Assembly (NCBI GenBank): GCA_015222795.1
Contig: JADFVY010000540.1
Span: forward strand, 1 to 5,601
Source of the DNA: Pseudomonadota bacterium
Lineage (GTDB): Bacteria; Pseudomonadota; Alphaproteobacteria; UBA8366; JADFVY01
Length of the DNA: 5,601 bases
Direction of reading: 5' to 3'
In this document: positions 1 through 4,664 of the stretch, piece after piece
Layout of the letters: each line of letters opens with the position of its first letter
Position numbering within the stretch: the stretch's first letter is position 1
Made by a program: the position numbers and the translations under genes
The notes under the pieces: generated by a model
Databases searched by the model: none
Told to the model about the DNA's origin: nothing
What the model saw: only the letters and a program-made list of their open reading frames with translations

Positions 1-213
1 GCGCTGCGCCGCGAACGTTTCGGCGCCGAGACCTATTTGAGCTATGAGATCTTCGATTTCCGGATCAACAAGGCCATGACCCAGGTCAAGTTCCGCTATT
101 TCCTGGCCGAGAACGACCGGGGGGATGCGTTGATTCGCCAGCGCGCCGTTACCTTCGAGAGGGCCGGCGGTGGCTGGAAGATCAGTGAATTCGACAATTT
201 CGACTTCGACTGA
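1..213 (+). CDS. 3' end of an unidentified small protein gene (beta-rich, possibly NTF2-like)
   Basis: Frame 1 is open from the first base to a TGA at 211-213, giving the last 70 residues of a protein whose start lies outside the window. The fragment alternates hydrophobic and polar residues in three or four long beta-strand-like stretches (LSYEIFDF, QVKFRYFLAEN, IRQRAVTFERA, WKISEFDNFDF) and ends in an Asp/Phe-rich tail. This pattern resembles the C-terminal half of cone-shaped alpha+beta folds such as NTF2/SnoaL-like or cystatin-like proteins, but no diagnostic motif is present, so the family is a guess. Codon use (strong G/C third positions) matches its neighbours, so the coding call is good. 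It ends only 21 bases before the first residue alignable with pcm, suggesting co-transcription with that gene. Confidence 0.7.
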   Translation, partial: ALRRERFGAETYLSYEIFDFRINKAMTQVKFRYFLAENDRGDALIRQRAVTFERAGGGWKISEFDNFDFD

Positions 214-234
214 ACTGGCGGTTCGCATGCCGGG

Positions 235-909
235 ATAACCGACGAATACGCCGCCGCGCGCCAACGCCTGCTGTCGGAAATCGACTCGGACGTTCGCGAC
301 ACGGCGCGCTGGCTGGGCGCCGATCGGCTGGACCCTGCCGTGCGCGATGCGATGGCCCACGTGCCGCGCCACGAATTCGTGCCCCGCTGGGAACAGCCTT
401 ACTCGTATGAAAACCGACCGCTTTCGATAGGTCAGGGCCAAACCATCTCGCAGCCCTATATTGTCGCCGCGATGACCCAGATGCTGCGACCCCGGCCGGA
501 TATGAGGGTATTGGAGATCGGCACCGGCTGCGGTTACCAGGCCGCCGTGCTGGCCGAATGCATGGCCGACGTATGGACCGTCGAGCGTATCCCAGAACTT
601 GCCGAGGCGGCCGCCGCACGGCTCAAGCGACTCGGCTACGCCAATGTCCACGTGAAAACCGCCGATGGCGCACTCGGCTGGCCCGAACATGCGCCCTATG
701 ACGGCATACTCGTTACCGCGGCGGCCAGTGAAATCCCCGTCGCCCTGGTCGACCAACTCGACCAGGGCGGGCGCATGGTCATCCCCGTCGGGGTGGGGCG
801 TTACGAACAGGTCCTGACGCTGGTTAGCAGGAATGAGGACGGAGAGGTCAGCGAGGAACGTGGCCTCCCCGTCGCTTTCGTGCCGCTGATTACTGCGAAG
901 AAGCCTTAA
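235..909 (+). CDS. pcm: protein-L-isoaspartate O-methyltransferase, start codon anomalous
   Basis: This enzyme methylates the alpha-carboxyl of L-isoaspartyl residues with S-adenosylmethionine, starting repair of age-damaged cytosolic proteins. Family landmarks are clear: the N-terminal VPRHEFVP block, GQGQTISQPYIVAAMTQ (the family's conserved substrate-site region), the SAM-binding motif I VLEIGTGCGYQA (about residues 92-103 counted from position 235), the acidic post-I strand VWTVERIPELA, and the GGRMVIPVG strand. Read from 235 it is 224 residues, close to the usual 210-220. The start is the problem. The first standard in-frame start is GTG at 340, which has no good ribosome site and would delete about 35 residues of conserved N-terminal helix (EYAAARQRLLSEIDSDVRDT). 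The homologous region begins at ATA 235 (I-T-D-E-Y). ATG 227-229, with a weak GGCGG site before it, is out of frame and reads ATG CCG GGA TAA; one extra G in the GGG run at 232-234 would make it M-P-G-I-T-D-E-Y. The stop is TAA 907-909. Confidence 0.9.
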   Translation: MTDEYAAARQRLLSEIDSDVRDTARWLGADRLDPAVRDAMAHVPRHEFVPRWEQPYSYENRPLSIGQGQTISQPYIVAAMTQMLRPRPDMRVLEIGTGCGYQAAVLAECMADVWTVERIPELAEAAAARLKRLGYANVHVKTADGALGWPEHAPYDGILVTAAASEIPVALVDQLDQGGRMVIPVGVGRYEQVLTLVSRNEDGEVSEERGLPVAFVPLITAKKP

Positions 910-945
910 GGAAATTCCTGTTTTTTCTACTCCGGCCTGTTTTTT
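909..945 (+). terminator. weak T-rich terminator-like region after pcm
   Basis: Directly after the pcm stop a short dyad (AGGAA, A, TTCCT, 909-919) is followed by G and six T. The string CCTGTTTTTT occurs twice, at 917-926 and 936-945, 19 bases apart, so there are two U-tracts. The stem is only 4-5 bp with a tiny loop, which is weak for an intrinsic terminator, so Rho-dependent or leaky termination is equally possible. The abrupt change to AT-rich sequence fits the end of the pcm transcription unit. Confidence 0.35.
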
Positions 946-1046
946 ATATCCAAGCCTGCCCGTCAATCATCCTCTAACAATCTGATTTTATTGCGAAATC
1001 ATACCACTCTTCCATACCCACCTGCAGCATGTTAATATTCACAAAA

Positions 1047-1067
1047 GTTTAAGGGTTAATCTTAAAC
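1047..1067. promoter_or_regulatory. perfect inverted repeat, possible operator or leader hairpin
   Basis: The arms GTTTAAG (1047-1053) and CTTAAAC (1061-1067) are exact reverse complements around a 7-base spacer, forming a 21-bp dyad in the AT-rich region before the transporter gene. Its size and symmetry fit a dimeric repressor or activator site. It is not followed by a T-run, so it is unlikely to be a terminator. It begins 110 bases before the preferred translation start. No specific regulator family can be assigned from the sequence. Confidence 0.4.
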
Positions 1068-1101
1068 GTATGGGTGCATGCGCAAAAACAAAAAAAATTA
1101 A

Positions 1102-1155
1102 ATGGCGGCTAACACGCGCGCAGGAAACCACCGAAATAACAGCGGAGGATTGTAA
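1102..1155 (+). CDS. possible 17-residue leader peptide ORF
   Basis: ATG 1102 opens a frame of 17 codons (M-A-A-N-T-R-A-G-N-H-R-N-N-S-G-G-L) that ends at TAA 1153-1155, one base before the TTG start of the transporter gene. It reads straight through the GGAGG ribosome site of that gene. No Shine-Dalgarno sequence precedes its ATG; only an A-rich tract does, which can itself aid initiation. It is unlike classical attenuation peptides in having no run of one amino acid. It could be a translational-coupling ORF or chance; the evidence is positional only. Confidence 0.2.
   Translation: MAANTRAGNHRNNSGGL
1144..1148 (+). promoter_or_regulatory. ribosome binding site that supports a TTG start
   Basis: GGAGG at 1144-1148 stands 8 bases before TTG 1157. 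This is the only good Shine-Dalgarno sequence near the start of the transporter frame. The upstream in-frame ATG at 1070 has only AAGGG about 14 bases ahead, and the 29 residues it would add are polar and unlike a transporter N-terminus, so the site decides for TTG. Confidence 0.75.
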
Positions 1156-1156
1156 G

Positions 1157-2719
1157 TTGGTCTATACAAAAAAACATCCGGCATTGTTGGTCATGGGCGT
1201 TTTGCTGGTGGCGCTGGCCGTCGCCACGAACGCCGGCATGCTGGACGGGCTTGTTGATTATCTGAAAATCGGCAAAAAGACAGGCGAGATAACCGGCATG
1301 TCGGGTTTCTTCGGCGTCGTCGGCCTCGCCGTCGGCGCCTGGCATATGTGGGGCAAACACGAGGAGGGAAACCTCGACTACTATCTGTCGAGCGTGGGAG
1401 GGGCAATTTTCATATTGTTCATCGCCATGATCGTCACCTGGTTCGTCGCCCCGTGGATTGCCGTCATCAGCAAATCGATGGGCCCGGTGATGGGCGCCAA
1501 ATACCTGCATCAGGTCCTGGGACTGAACTACGTCGTGCTCGGCATCGTTGCCGGCATCATTACGGTGAACGTGTTCAAGATTCCGGGTTGGGCGGAGAAC
1601 GGGGTGCGATTGTCCCGCCTCGGCCTCAAGACCGGGGTCATTCTGCTGGGCACGTTGTACAGCCTGGCCGAACTGGCCCATCTCGGCAAGCTTTCGGTCG
1701 TGATGATCGGATTCTTCGTGCTCGGCTCGGTCGGCCTCGTGCTGTTCCTGGGCAGGCGCAGGAAGATCCCCAACTCCATGGGCGGCGTGCTGTCCGCGGG
1801 GATGGGCGTCTGCGGTGTTTCCGCCACGGTGGCGGCGGCGCCTGTCGTACAGGCCAAGCCGACGGAAATAGCCTATACCATCGGCACCATTCTGATCTGG
1901 GGCGTGGGCTGCATGTTCCTGTTCCCGGTCATCGGCCATGTCCTCAATCTGGGCCATATCCAGTTCGGCGCCTGGGCGGGCACCGGCATTCTCAATTCGG
2001 CGCAGGTCGCGGGCGCGGCCCTGGCCTACCAGCCGGACGGTATCGAGACCCTGAAGGTCGCCGAAATCTTCAACATCACCCGCGTGCTGTTCCTGCCACT
2101 GATCGTCTTGTGGCTGGCGATCTGGTATGTGCGGCGGGAAGAATCCGCCGCCGGTATGAAGGTCAATGTCGGCAAGGTGGTGATCGAGAAGTTCCCGCTC
2201 TTCGTGCTCGGCTTCATCCTGATGTTCGCCCTGTCCTCGACGGGCATTTTCGCCCCGCCGAACCATTACAAGGGCAAATATTTCGACAACGACATTAAGG
2301 AGTCGAAGCTGCTGACGGAAGAAGAGGTGGCCCTGCTCACCTCCGAAGCCGACAAGGTGCAGAGCCCGGCCCGGGCCGAAGCGCTGGCCCGGCTGATCGA
2401 GGGCCGGAAGATCGCGAACATCGACGACGATTCGGCGATCCGCGGTCTGACCAACGCCAAGGTCCTTTCGAAGGACGCCAGCACGGTCCTGAAGAAGGCC
2501 CATAAGGTCGTGTACCACACCGCGAAGAAGATCAAGCAGTTCCGGCAGTGGATCACCTGGCTGTTCGCCTTCGGCCTCACCGGCCTCGGCATGCAGATCA
2601 CCGGGGCGGCGATGCGTCAGGCGGGCGGTCAGCCGCTGGTCATCGGCGGTATCGTCGGCACCATCAAGGCCGTTCTTTCGTTGATCGTGATTCTTCTGTT
2701 CGTCAGCGAAACCATCTAA
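1157..2719 (+). CDS. YeiH-type putative sulfate exporter family membrane protein, long form
   Basis: From TTG 1157 this is a 520-residue polytopic inner-membrane protein. The core resembles the YeiH/PF03601 family: ENGVRLSRLGLKTGVILLG, then GMGVCGVSATVAAAPVVQA (Cys at residue 219), QFGAWAGTGILNSAQVAGAA, and the C-terminal GGQPLVIGGIVGTIKAVLSL helix. Databases label the family 'putative sulfate exporter', but the substrate is not well established. The protein is much longer than the usual 330-350 residues. About 70 N-terminal residues add a helix at 9-27 and probably another near 48-64 before the family core. A hydrophilic, charged, partly helical stretch of about 95 residues (roughly 365-462, including LTEEEVALLTSEADKVQ) interrupts the C-terminal helices. 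An ATG at 1070 would add 29 polar residues but lacks a ribosome site. The gene is followed after 15 bases by a small membrane-protein gene, so the two are almost certainly co-translated. Confidence 0.85.
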   Translation: MVYTKKHPALLVMGVLLVALAVATNAGMLDGLVDYLKIGKKTGEITGMSGFFGVVGLAVGAWHMWGKHEEGNLDYYLSSVGGAIFILFIAMIVTWFVAPWIAVISKSMGPVMGAKYLHQVLGLNYVVLGIVAGIITVNVFKIPGWAENGVRLSRLGLKTGVILLGTLYSLAELAHLGKLSVVMIGFFVLGSVGLVLFLGRRRKIPNSMGGVLSAGMGVCGVSATVAAAPVVQAKPTEIAYTIGTILIWGVGCMFLFPVIGHVLNLGHIQFGAWAGTGILNSAQVAGAALAYQPDGIETLKVAEIFNITRVLFLPLIVLWLAIWYVRREESAAGMKVNVGKVVIEKFPLFVLGFILMFALSSTGIFAPPNHYKGKYFDNDIKESKLLTEEEVALLTSEADKVQSPARAEALARLIEGRKIANIDDDSAIRGLTNAKVLSKDASTVLKKAHKVVYHTAKKIKQFRQWITWLFAFGLTGLGMQITGAAMRQAGGQPLVIGGIVGTIKAVLSLIVILLFVSETI

Positions 2720-2734
2720 GGGAAGGAGATTGCC

Positions 2735-2899
2735 ATGTCTGAGAATGACAGCCAGAACATCGATCTGCAAAAAGAAGGCAAAGCGACTTTCCATCGCGGT
2801 TCCGCCTTGTCGGTCTTCAAGAGCGACCGTGCGGAGGATCTAATCGCGCTGGCTTGCGCCTTGCTGATCGCATTTGGCGTATACGTTCTGGTCGGGTAA
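2735..2899 (+). CDS. 54-residue single-helix membrane protein, possible transporter subunit
   Basis: ATG 2735 follows the ribosome site AAGGAG (2723-2728) with a 6-base gap, 15 bases after the transporter stop; TAA is at 2897-2899. The product has a polar N-terminus (MSENDSQNIDLQKEGKATF), a middle segment RGSALSVFKSDRAED, and one uninterrupted hydrophobic helix at residues 36-53 (LIALACALLIAFGVYVLV), then Gly and stop. There is no signal-peptidase site and no catalytic motif. I do not recognise a named family. Position and architecture are like the tiny accessory subunits of membrane complexes (compare KdpF or CydX in principle), so partnership with the upstream transporter is a reasonable inference. 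The ribosome site, in-frame codon bias and tight spacing make a real gene likely despite its size. Confidence 0.8.
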   Translation: MSENDSQNIDLQKEGKATFHRGSALSVFKSDRAEDLIALACALLIAFGVYVLVG

Positions 2900-2921
2900 A
2901 ACCGAACACCGGAATAACCGG

Positions 2922-2960
2922 CCCGGCGCGCGCCTTCACCGGCCGCGCCGGGTCATTTTT
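2922..2960 (+). terminator. intrinsic terminator within the cluster
   Basis: CCCGGCGCG (2922-2930) pairs perfectly with CGCGCCGGG (2944-2952). With C2931 bulged, GCC 2932-2934 also pairs with GGC 2941-2943, leaving the loop TTCACC. TCATTTTT follows at 2953-2960. This is a strong GC stem with a five-T tail, 22 bases after the small membrane-protein gene and 26 bases before the usp start. It either ends the transporter transcript or reduces expression of the two downstream genes by partial read-through. Confidence 0.8.
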
Positions 2961-2986
2961 GCGCATCGTAACAAAGGGAACAGGCG

Positions 2987-3451
2987 ATGACGCCGGCAAA
3001 AATACTTCTGGCCAGCCACGGCACCCCGGGCGCCCGGGCAGCTGAGCAGGTGGCGCTGTCACTTTGCGCGCGGGAGGGAGCGATCTGGCATCTCGAGGTC
3101 GTGCCCGATTTCTGGAAGGGGATGCGAGGCGACGACTGGCTGAACAACGCTATCACCCAGCAGCGTTTCGGCGATTACGTCGAATCCCAGCTGGAGCGCG
3201 AACTGGCCGAACATGCCGAGGCCCTGAGCCGCGAGGTGCTGGACCGGGGCTTTTCCTACGAGAATCTTTCGGTCCTCGGCAAGCCCGCGGAATGCCTGCT
3301 GGATGCGGCCGCCAGAGAAATATTTGACCTTGTGGTTATCGGCTCGCCCCGACCGAAGGGAACGCCGGGCTACCGGTCGCGCATAAAAATGGAAACCCTT
3401 GTGCGGGGATTGCGGATCCCGCTGTTCGTCGCCCCCCACCCGGACCGATGA
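2987..3451 (+). CDS. universal stress protein (UspA-fold) with degenerate nucleotide motif
   Basis: A 154-residue cytosolic protein of typical Usp length. It opens with the first Usp strand and loop KILLASHGTPGARAAEQVAL, has a long middle helix (residues 62-87), then GKPAECLLDAA (98-108) and the signature strand FDLVVIGSPRPKG (113-125), ending IPLFVAPHP, as in family members (G-x-PA...DLIVMGS...). The usual first-loop Asp is replaced (ASHGT instead of ATDGS), and the ATP-binding pattern G-x2-G-x9-G-S/T is largely lost after GSPRPKG, so canonical ATP binding is doubtful. The start ATG has AAAGGGA 7 bases upstream. The stop overlaps the next start (ATGA at 3448-3451), so it is translationally coupled to the membrane-anchored protein that follows. 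Usp domains often regulate transporters; here that role is inferred from the neighbourhood. Confidence 0.85.
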   Translation: MTPAKILLASHGTPGARAAEQVALSLCAREGAIWHLEVVPDFWKGMRGDDWLNNAITQQRFGDYVESQLERELAEHAEALSREVLDRGFSYENLSVLGKPAECLLDAAAREIFDLVVIGSPRPKGTPGYRSRIKMETLVRGLRIPLFVAPHPDR

Positions 3452-4092
3452 CGGAAGAAACAAATATGGCCGACGACACAGCCGACACGGAAGCCAGCAC
3501 GGACGCCGCCTGGGTAACCATCGAAACCCCGCTGACCGCCGATTCGCTGCTGGCCTTCTGCCGCGAAGACGTCGAACGCCTGTTCCGCATCAACTCGTTG
3601 CTGAAGTTCGAGGAATGGCGCCACGTCGCGGAAAACGAACATCATATCCGCCTGCGGAATTTCGTAAACGACAAGGAACTGGAGACCGGCCTGCAGGTGG
3701 AGCCGCTGGCGGATGGCCTTCGCATCACCTACGACAACGGCCTGAAAACAGCGACCACCTTCCGGGTCGTGGCGACGGAAGCCGGCGCGCGATTGATCGT
3801 GACCGACGACTATTCCGGCACACCGGCCGAAGAACGCCAAGCCCGCACCGACGAGGTGGACCAGAGCCTGGTTCAGTGGGGCCACGATTTGCATCGTTAC
3901 CTGGCCAGATGGAACCGCTGGTCCCGTCACGCCCCGTGGCGCTGGTATATGACCCGCGTCTGGCAGCCGATGACCCCAATGGCGCGTCGCGTCGTCTTCC
4001 TGCTGATCGTCATCACGGCAATGGAGTTCGCGGTCTTCCTGATGGTCCTGGCGATCTTCGTGCTCGAACTGAATAAATTCGTGGGGCTGTGA
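3448..4092 (+). CDS. SRPBCC-like domain protein with C-terminal membrane anchor
   Basis: A 214-residue protein in the ATGA overlap with usp. A second in-frame ATG at 3466, with GGAAGA 7 bases upstream, gives 208 residues and may be the main start. Residues about 20-140 alternate strands and helices (WVTIETPL, FCREDVERLFRINSLLKFEEW, HHIRLRNFVNDKELETGLQVEPL, GLRITYDNGLKTATTFRVV, GARLIVTDDYSG). This order looks like an SRPBCC/START-type ligand-binding fold, an assignment made by eye. Residues 142-179 form a linker with six Trp and many Arg. Residues 182-206 form a single membrane helix with Glu193 in its middle, leaving only eight residues after it. There is no signal peptide, so the domain is probably cytoplasmic and tail-anchored. 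The overlapping longer frame at 3399-4076 is a GC-rich shadow. Function is unknown; context points to work with the transporter and Usp. Confidence 0.8.
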   Translation: MTEETNMADDTADTEASTDAAWVTIETPLTADSLLAFCREDVERLFRINSLLKFEEWRHVAENEHHIRLRNFVNDKELETGLQVEPLADGLRITYDNGLKTATTFRVVATEAGARLIVTDDYSGTPAEERQARTDEVDQSLVQWGHDLHRYLARWNRWSRHAPWRWYMTRVWQPMTPMARRVVFLLIVITAMEFAVFLMVLAIFVLELNKFVGL

Positions 4093-4110
4093 TTCATCTT
4101 ACCTGAATCA
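4090..4110. promoter_or_regulatory. perfect inverted repeat upstream of the exported-protein gene
   Basis: TGATTCA (4090-4096) and TGAATCA (4104-4110) are exact reverse complements around a 7-base spacer. The left arm includes the stop codon of the preceding gene, and the right arm abuts the extended -10 element that follows, so the dyad covers the place of a -35 box. This position suits a regulator that blocks or activates the promoter. No T-run follows, so a terminator is unlikely. Confidence 0.4.
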
Positions 4111-4119
4111 TGCTATAGT
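4111..4119 (+). promoter_or_regulatory. extended -10 promoter element
   Basis: TGCTATAGT carries the TGn extension followed by TATAGT, five of six matches to TATAAT. No good -35 is visible (GATTCA lies 17 bases upstream), as expected for extended -10 promoters. Transcription would start near 4126, giving a leader of about 23 bases that includes the AGGAG ribosome site of the exported-protein gene. Confidence 0.5.
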
Positions 4120-4148
4120 GCCTGATGGGGGGTAGACAGGAGCTGCCC

Positions 4149-4526
4149 ATGATCAGGAAATTCATCGTCGCGACTTGCCTGCTCGCGGCCCTCGCCTTCG
4201 CCGCACCGGCCAACGCGGACGGGTATCGCCGCGGCCACTGGGGTGGCCATGGCCAACACTACAGCTACAAATATTACCGCCATGACGGCGCGGCCGTCTT
4301 CGCCGGCGGGTTGCTGCTCGGTGCCTTGATCGGGCATCTCGCCGCCCCGCCGCGCACGGTCTATGCGGCGCCGCCGCAACCCGTGCTGGGCAATTGCCGC
4401 ACGATTTATGGCACCGGCTATGTCAACGGTCGCCTGGCGGAATATTCGGGAACCGGCTGCTACGACGCATACGGCAACCTCTATGCCATGCCCGGCAGCG
4501 AGCGGTTCCTGGGATATATAGACTAG
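4149..4526 (+). CDS. small exported Gly/His/Tyr-rich protein, surface-antigen-like
   Basis: ATG 4149 has AGGAG at 4138-4142 with a 6-base gap, preferred over the upstream in-frame GTG-like start at 4125. The 125-residue product begins with a clear Sec signal peptide (MIRKFIVATCLLAALAFA, cleavage predicted after A-N-A at residue 23). The mature part has a Gly/His/Tyr/Arg segment (24-47, with His at 30, 34, 37 and 45), a hydrophobic glycine-spaced helix (48-64, AAVFAGGLLLGALIG) like a glycine zipper, a Pro-rich linker, and a C-terminal module with two Cys (83 and 104) in the pattern C-R..G.GYVNGR..EYSGTGCYDAYGN. This pattern recalls the C-terminal part of small 17-kDa surface-antigen-like proteins common in proteobacteria. 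Periplasmic or outer-membrane location is likely; the Cys pair may form a disulfide and the His cluster might bind metal. Exact function is unknown. Confidence 0.8.
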   Translation: MIRKFIVATCLLAALAFAAPANADGYRRGHWGGHGQHYSYKYYRHDGAAVFAGGLLLGALIGHLAAPPRTVYAAPPQPVLGNCRTIYGTGYVNGRLAEYSGTGCYDAYGNLYAMPGSERFLGYID

Positions 4527-4533
4527 GGAAAAC

Positions 4534-4610
4534 TGGCGCGCCCGGCAGGACTCGAACCTGCGACCCCCAGATTAGGAATCTGGTGCTCTATCCGGCTGAG
4601 CTACGGGCGC
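4534..4610 (-). tRNA. tRNA-Arg (anticodon CCT)
   Basis: Read on the minus strand, the cloverleaf is complete. The 7-bp acceptor is GCGCCCG/CGGGCGC and the D-arm contains TAGCTCAGCCGGATAGAGC. The anticodon stem CCAGA/TCTGG encloses the 7-base loop TTCCTAA with anticodon CCT, which reads AGG. The variable loop is GGGTC and the T-arm is GCAGG/CCTGC around TTCGAGT. The discriminator base is G at 4537, and CCA is encoded at 4536-4534. Its 3' end lies 7 bases from the stop codon of the convergent exported-protein gene, so the two transcripts run into each other. Confidence 0.97.
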
Positions 4611-4620
4611 CCGGAACCGC

Positions 4621-4651
4621 TATATAACCTATCCCTCCGCCATATTCCAGA
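4621..4651 (-). promoter_or_regulatory. possible promoter of the tRNA-Arg gene
   Basis: On the minus strand TTATAT/TATATA (4627-4621) lies about 10 bases before the mature tRNA 5' end, the right distance for a -10 box with a very short leader. A weak -35 (CTGGAA, 4650-4645) sits 17 bases further up. The tRNA could also be read through from pip, since no clear terminator stands between them. Confidence 0.4.
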
Positions 4652-4664
4652 CGTTGGATCGCAA

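Larger units (their letters stand above)
946..1156 (+). promoter_or_regulatory. AT-rich promoter and leader region of the transporter cluster
   Basis: This stretch is markedly more AT-rich than the surrounding coding DNA and shows no convincing gene. It is where the promoter for the downstream cluster should lie. Weak candidates are TAATAT at 1033-1038 as a -10 without a good -35, and TTGCGA at 991-996 as a -35 without a good -10; neither is strong enough to call alone. GTTAAT occurs at 1031-1036 and again at 1055-1060. An A-rich tract runs through 1083-1102. If transcription starts near 1045, the untranslated leader is about 110 bases, long enough for regulation of the transporter. Confidence 0.4.

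Noticed and set aside
182..619. Minus-strand frame opposite pcm
   Set aside because: Arg/Pro/Ser-rich shadow frame opposite a gene with clear methyltransferase motifs.
1070..1156. N-terminal extension of the transporter from ATG 1070
   Set aside because: No ribosome site at proper distance, the added residues are polar and unlike the family, and the dyad at 1047-1067 would lie against the start. The GGAGG plus TTG start is better.
1109..2794. Very long open frame on the minus strand opposite the transporter gene
   Set aside because: Its composition (Asp, Gly, His, Gln and Arg rich, low hydrophobic order) is the usual antisense shadow of a GC-rich gene, and the plus strand encodes a clear membrane transporter family.
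3399..4076. Plus-strand frame of 225 codons overlapping the SRPBCC-like gene
   Set aside because: It is Arg/Pro/Gly-rich low-information sequence, overlaps the end of usp, and lacks a ribosome site. The frame starting at 3448 has natural composition, an ATGA overlap and a membrane helix.
4534..4610. tRNA gene as an integration site for a mobile element
   Set aside because: No integrase, direct repeat of the tRNA 3' end or foreign-looking DNA is visible on either side.
4394..4627. Plus-strand frame ending with a GRTRTCDPQIRNLVLYPAEL-like segment
   Set aside because: That segment is the antisense translation of the tRNA-Arg gene, a well-known source of false proteins in databases.
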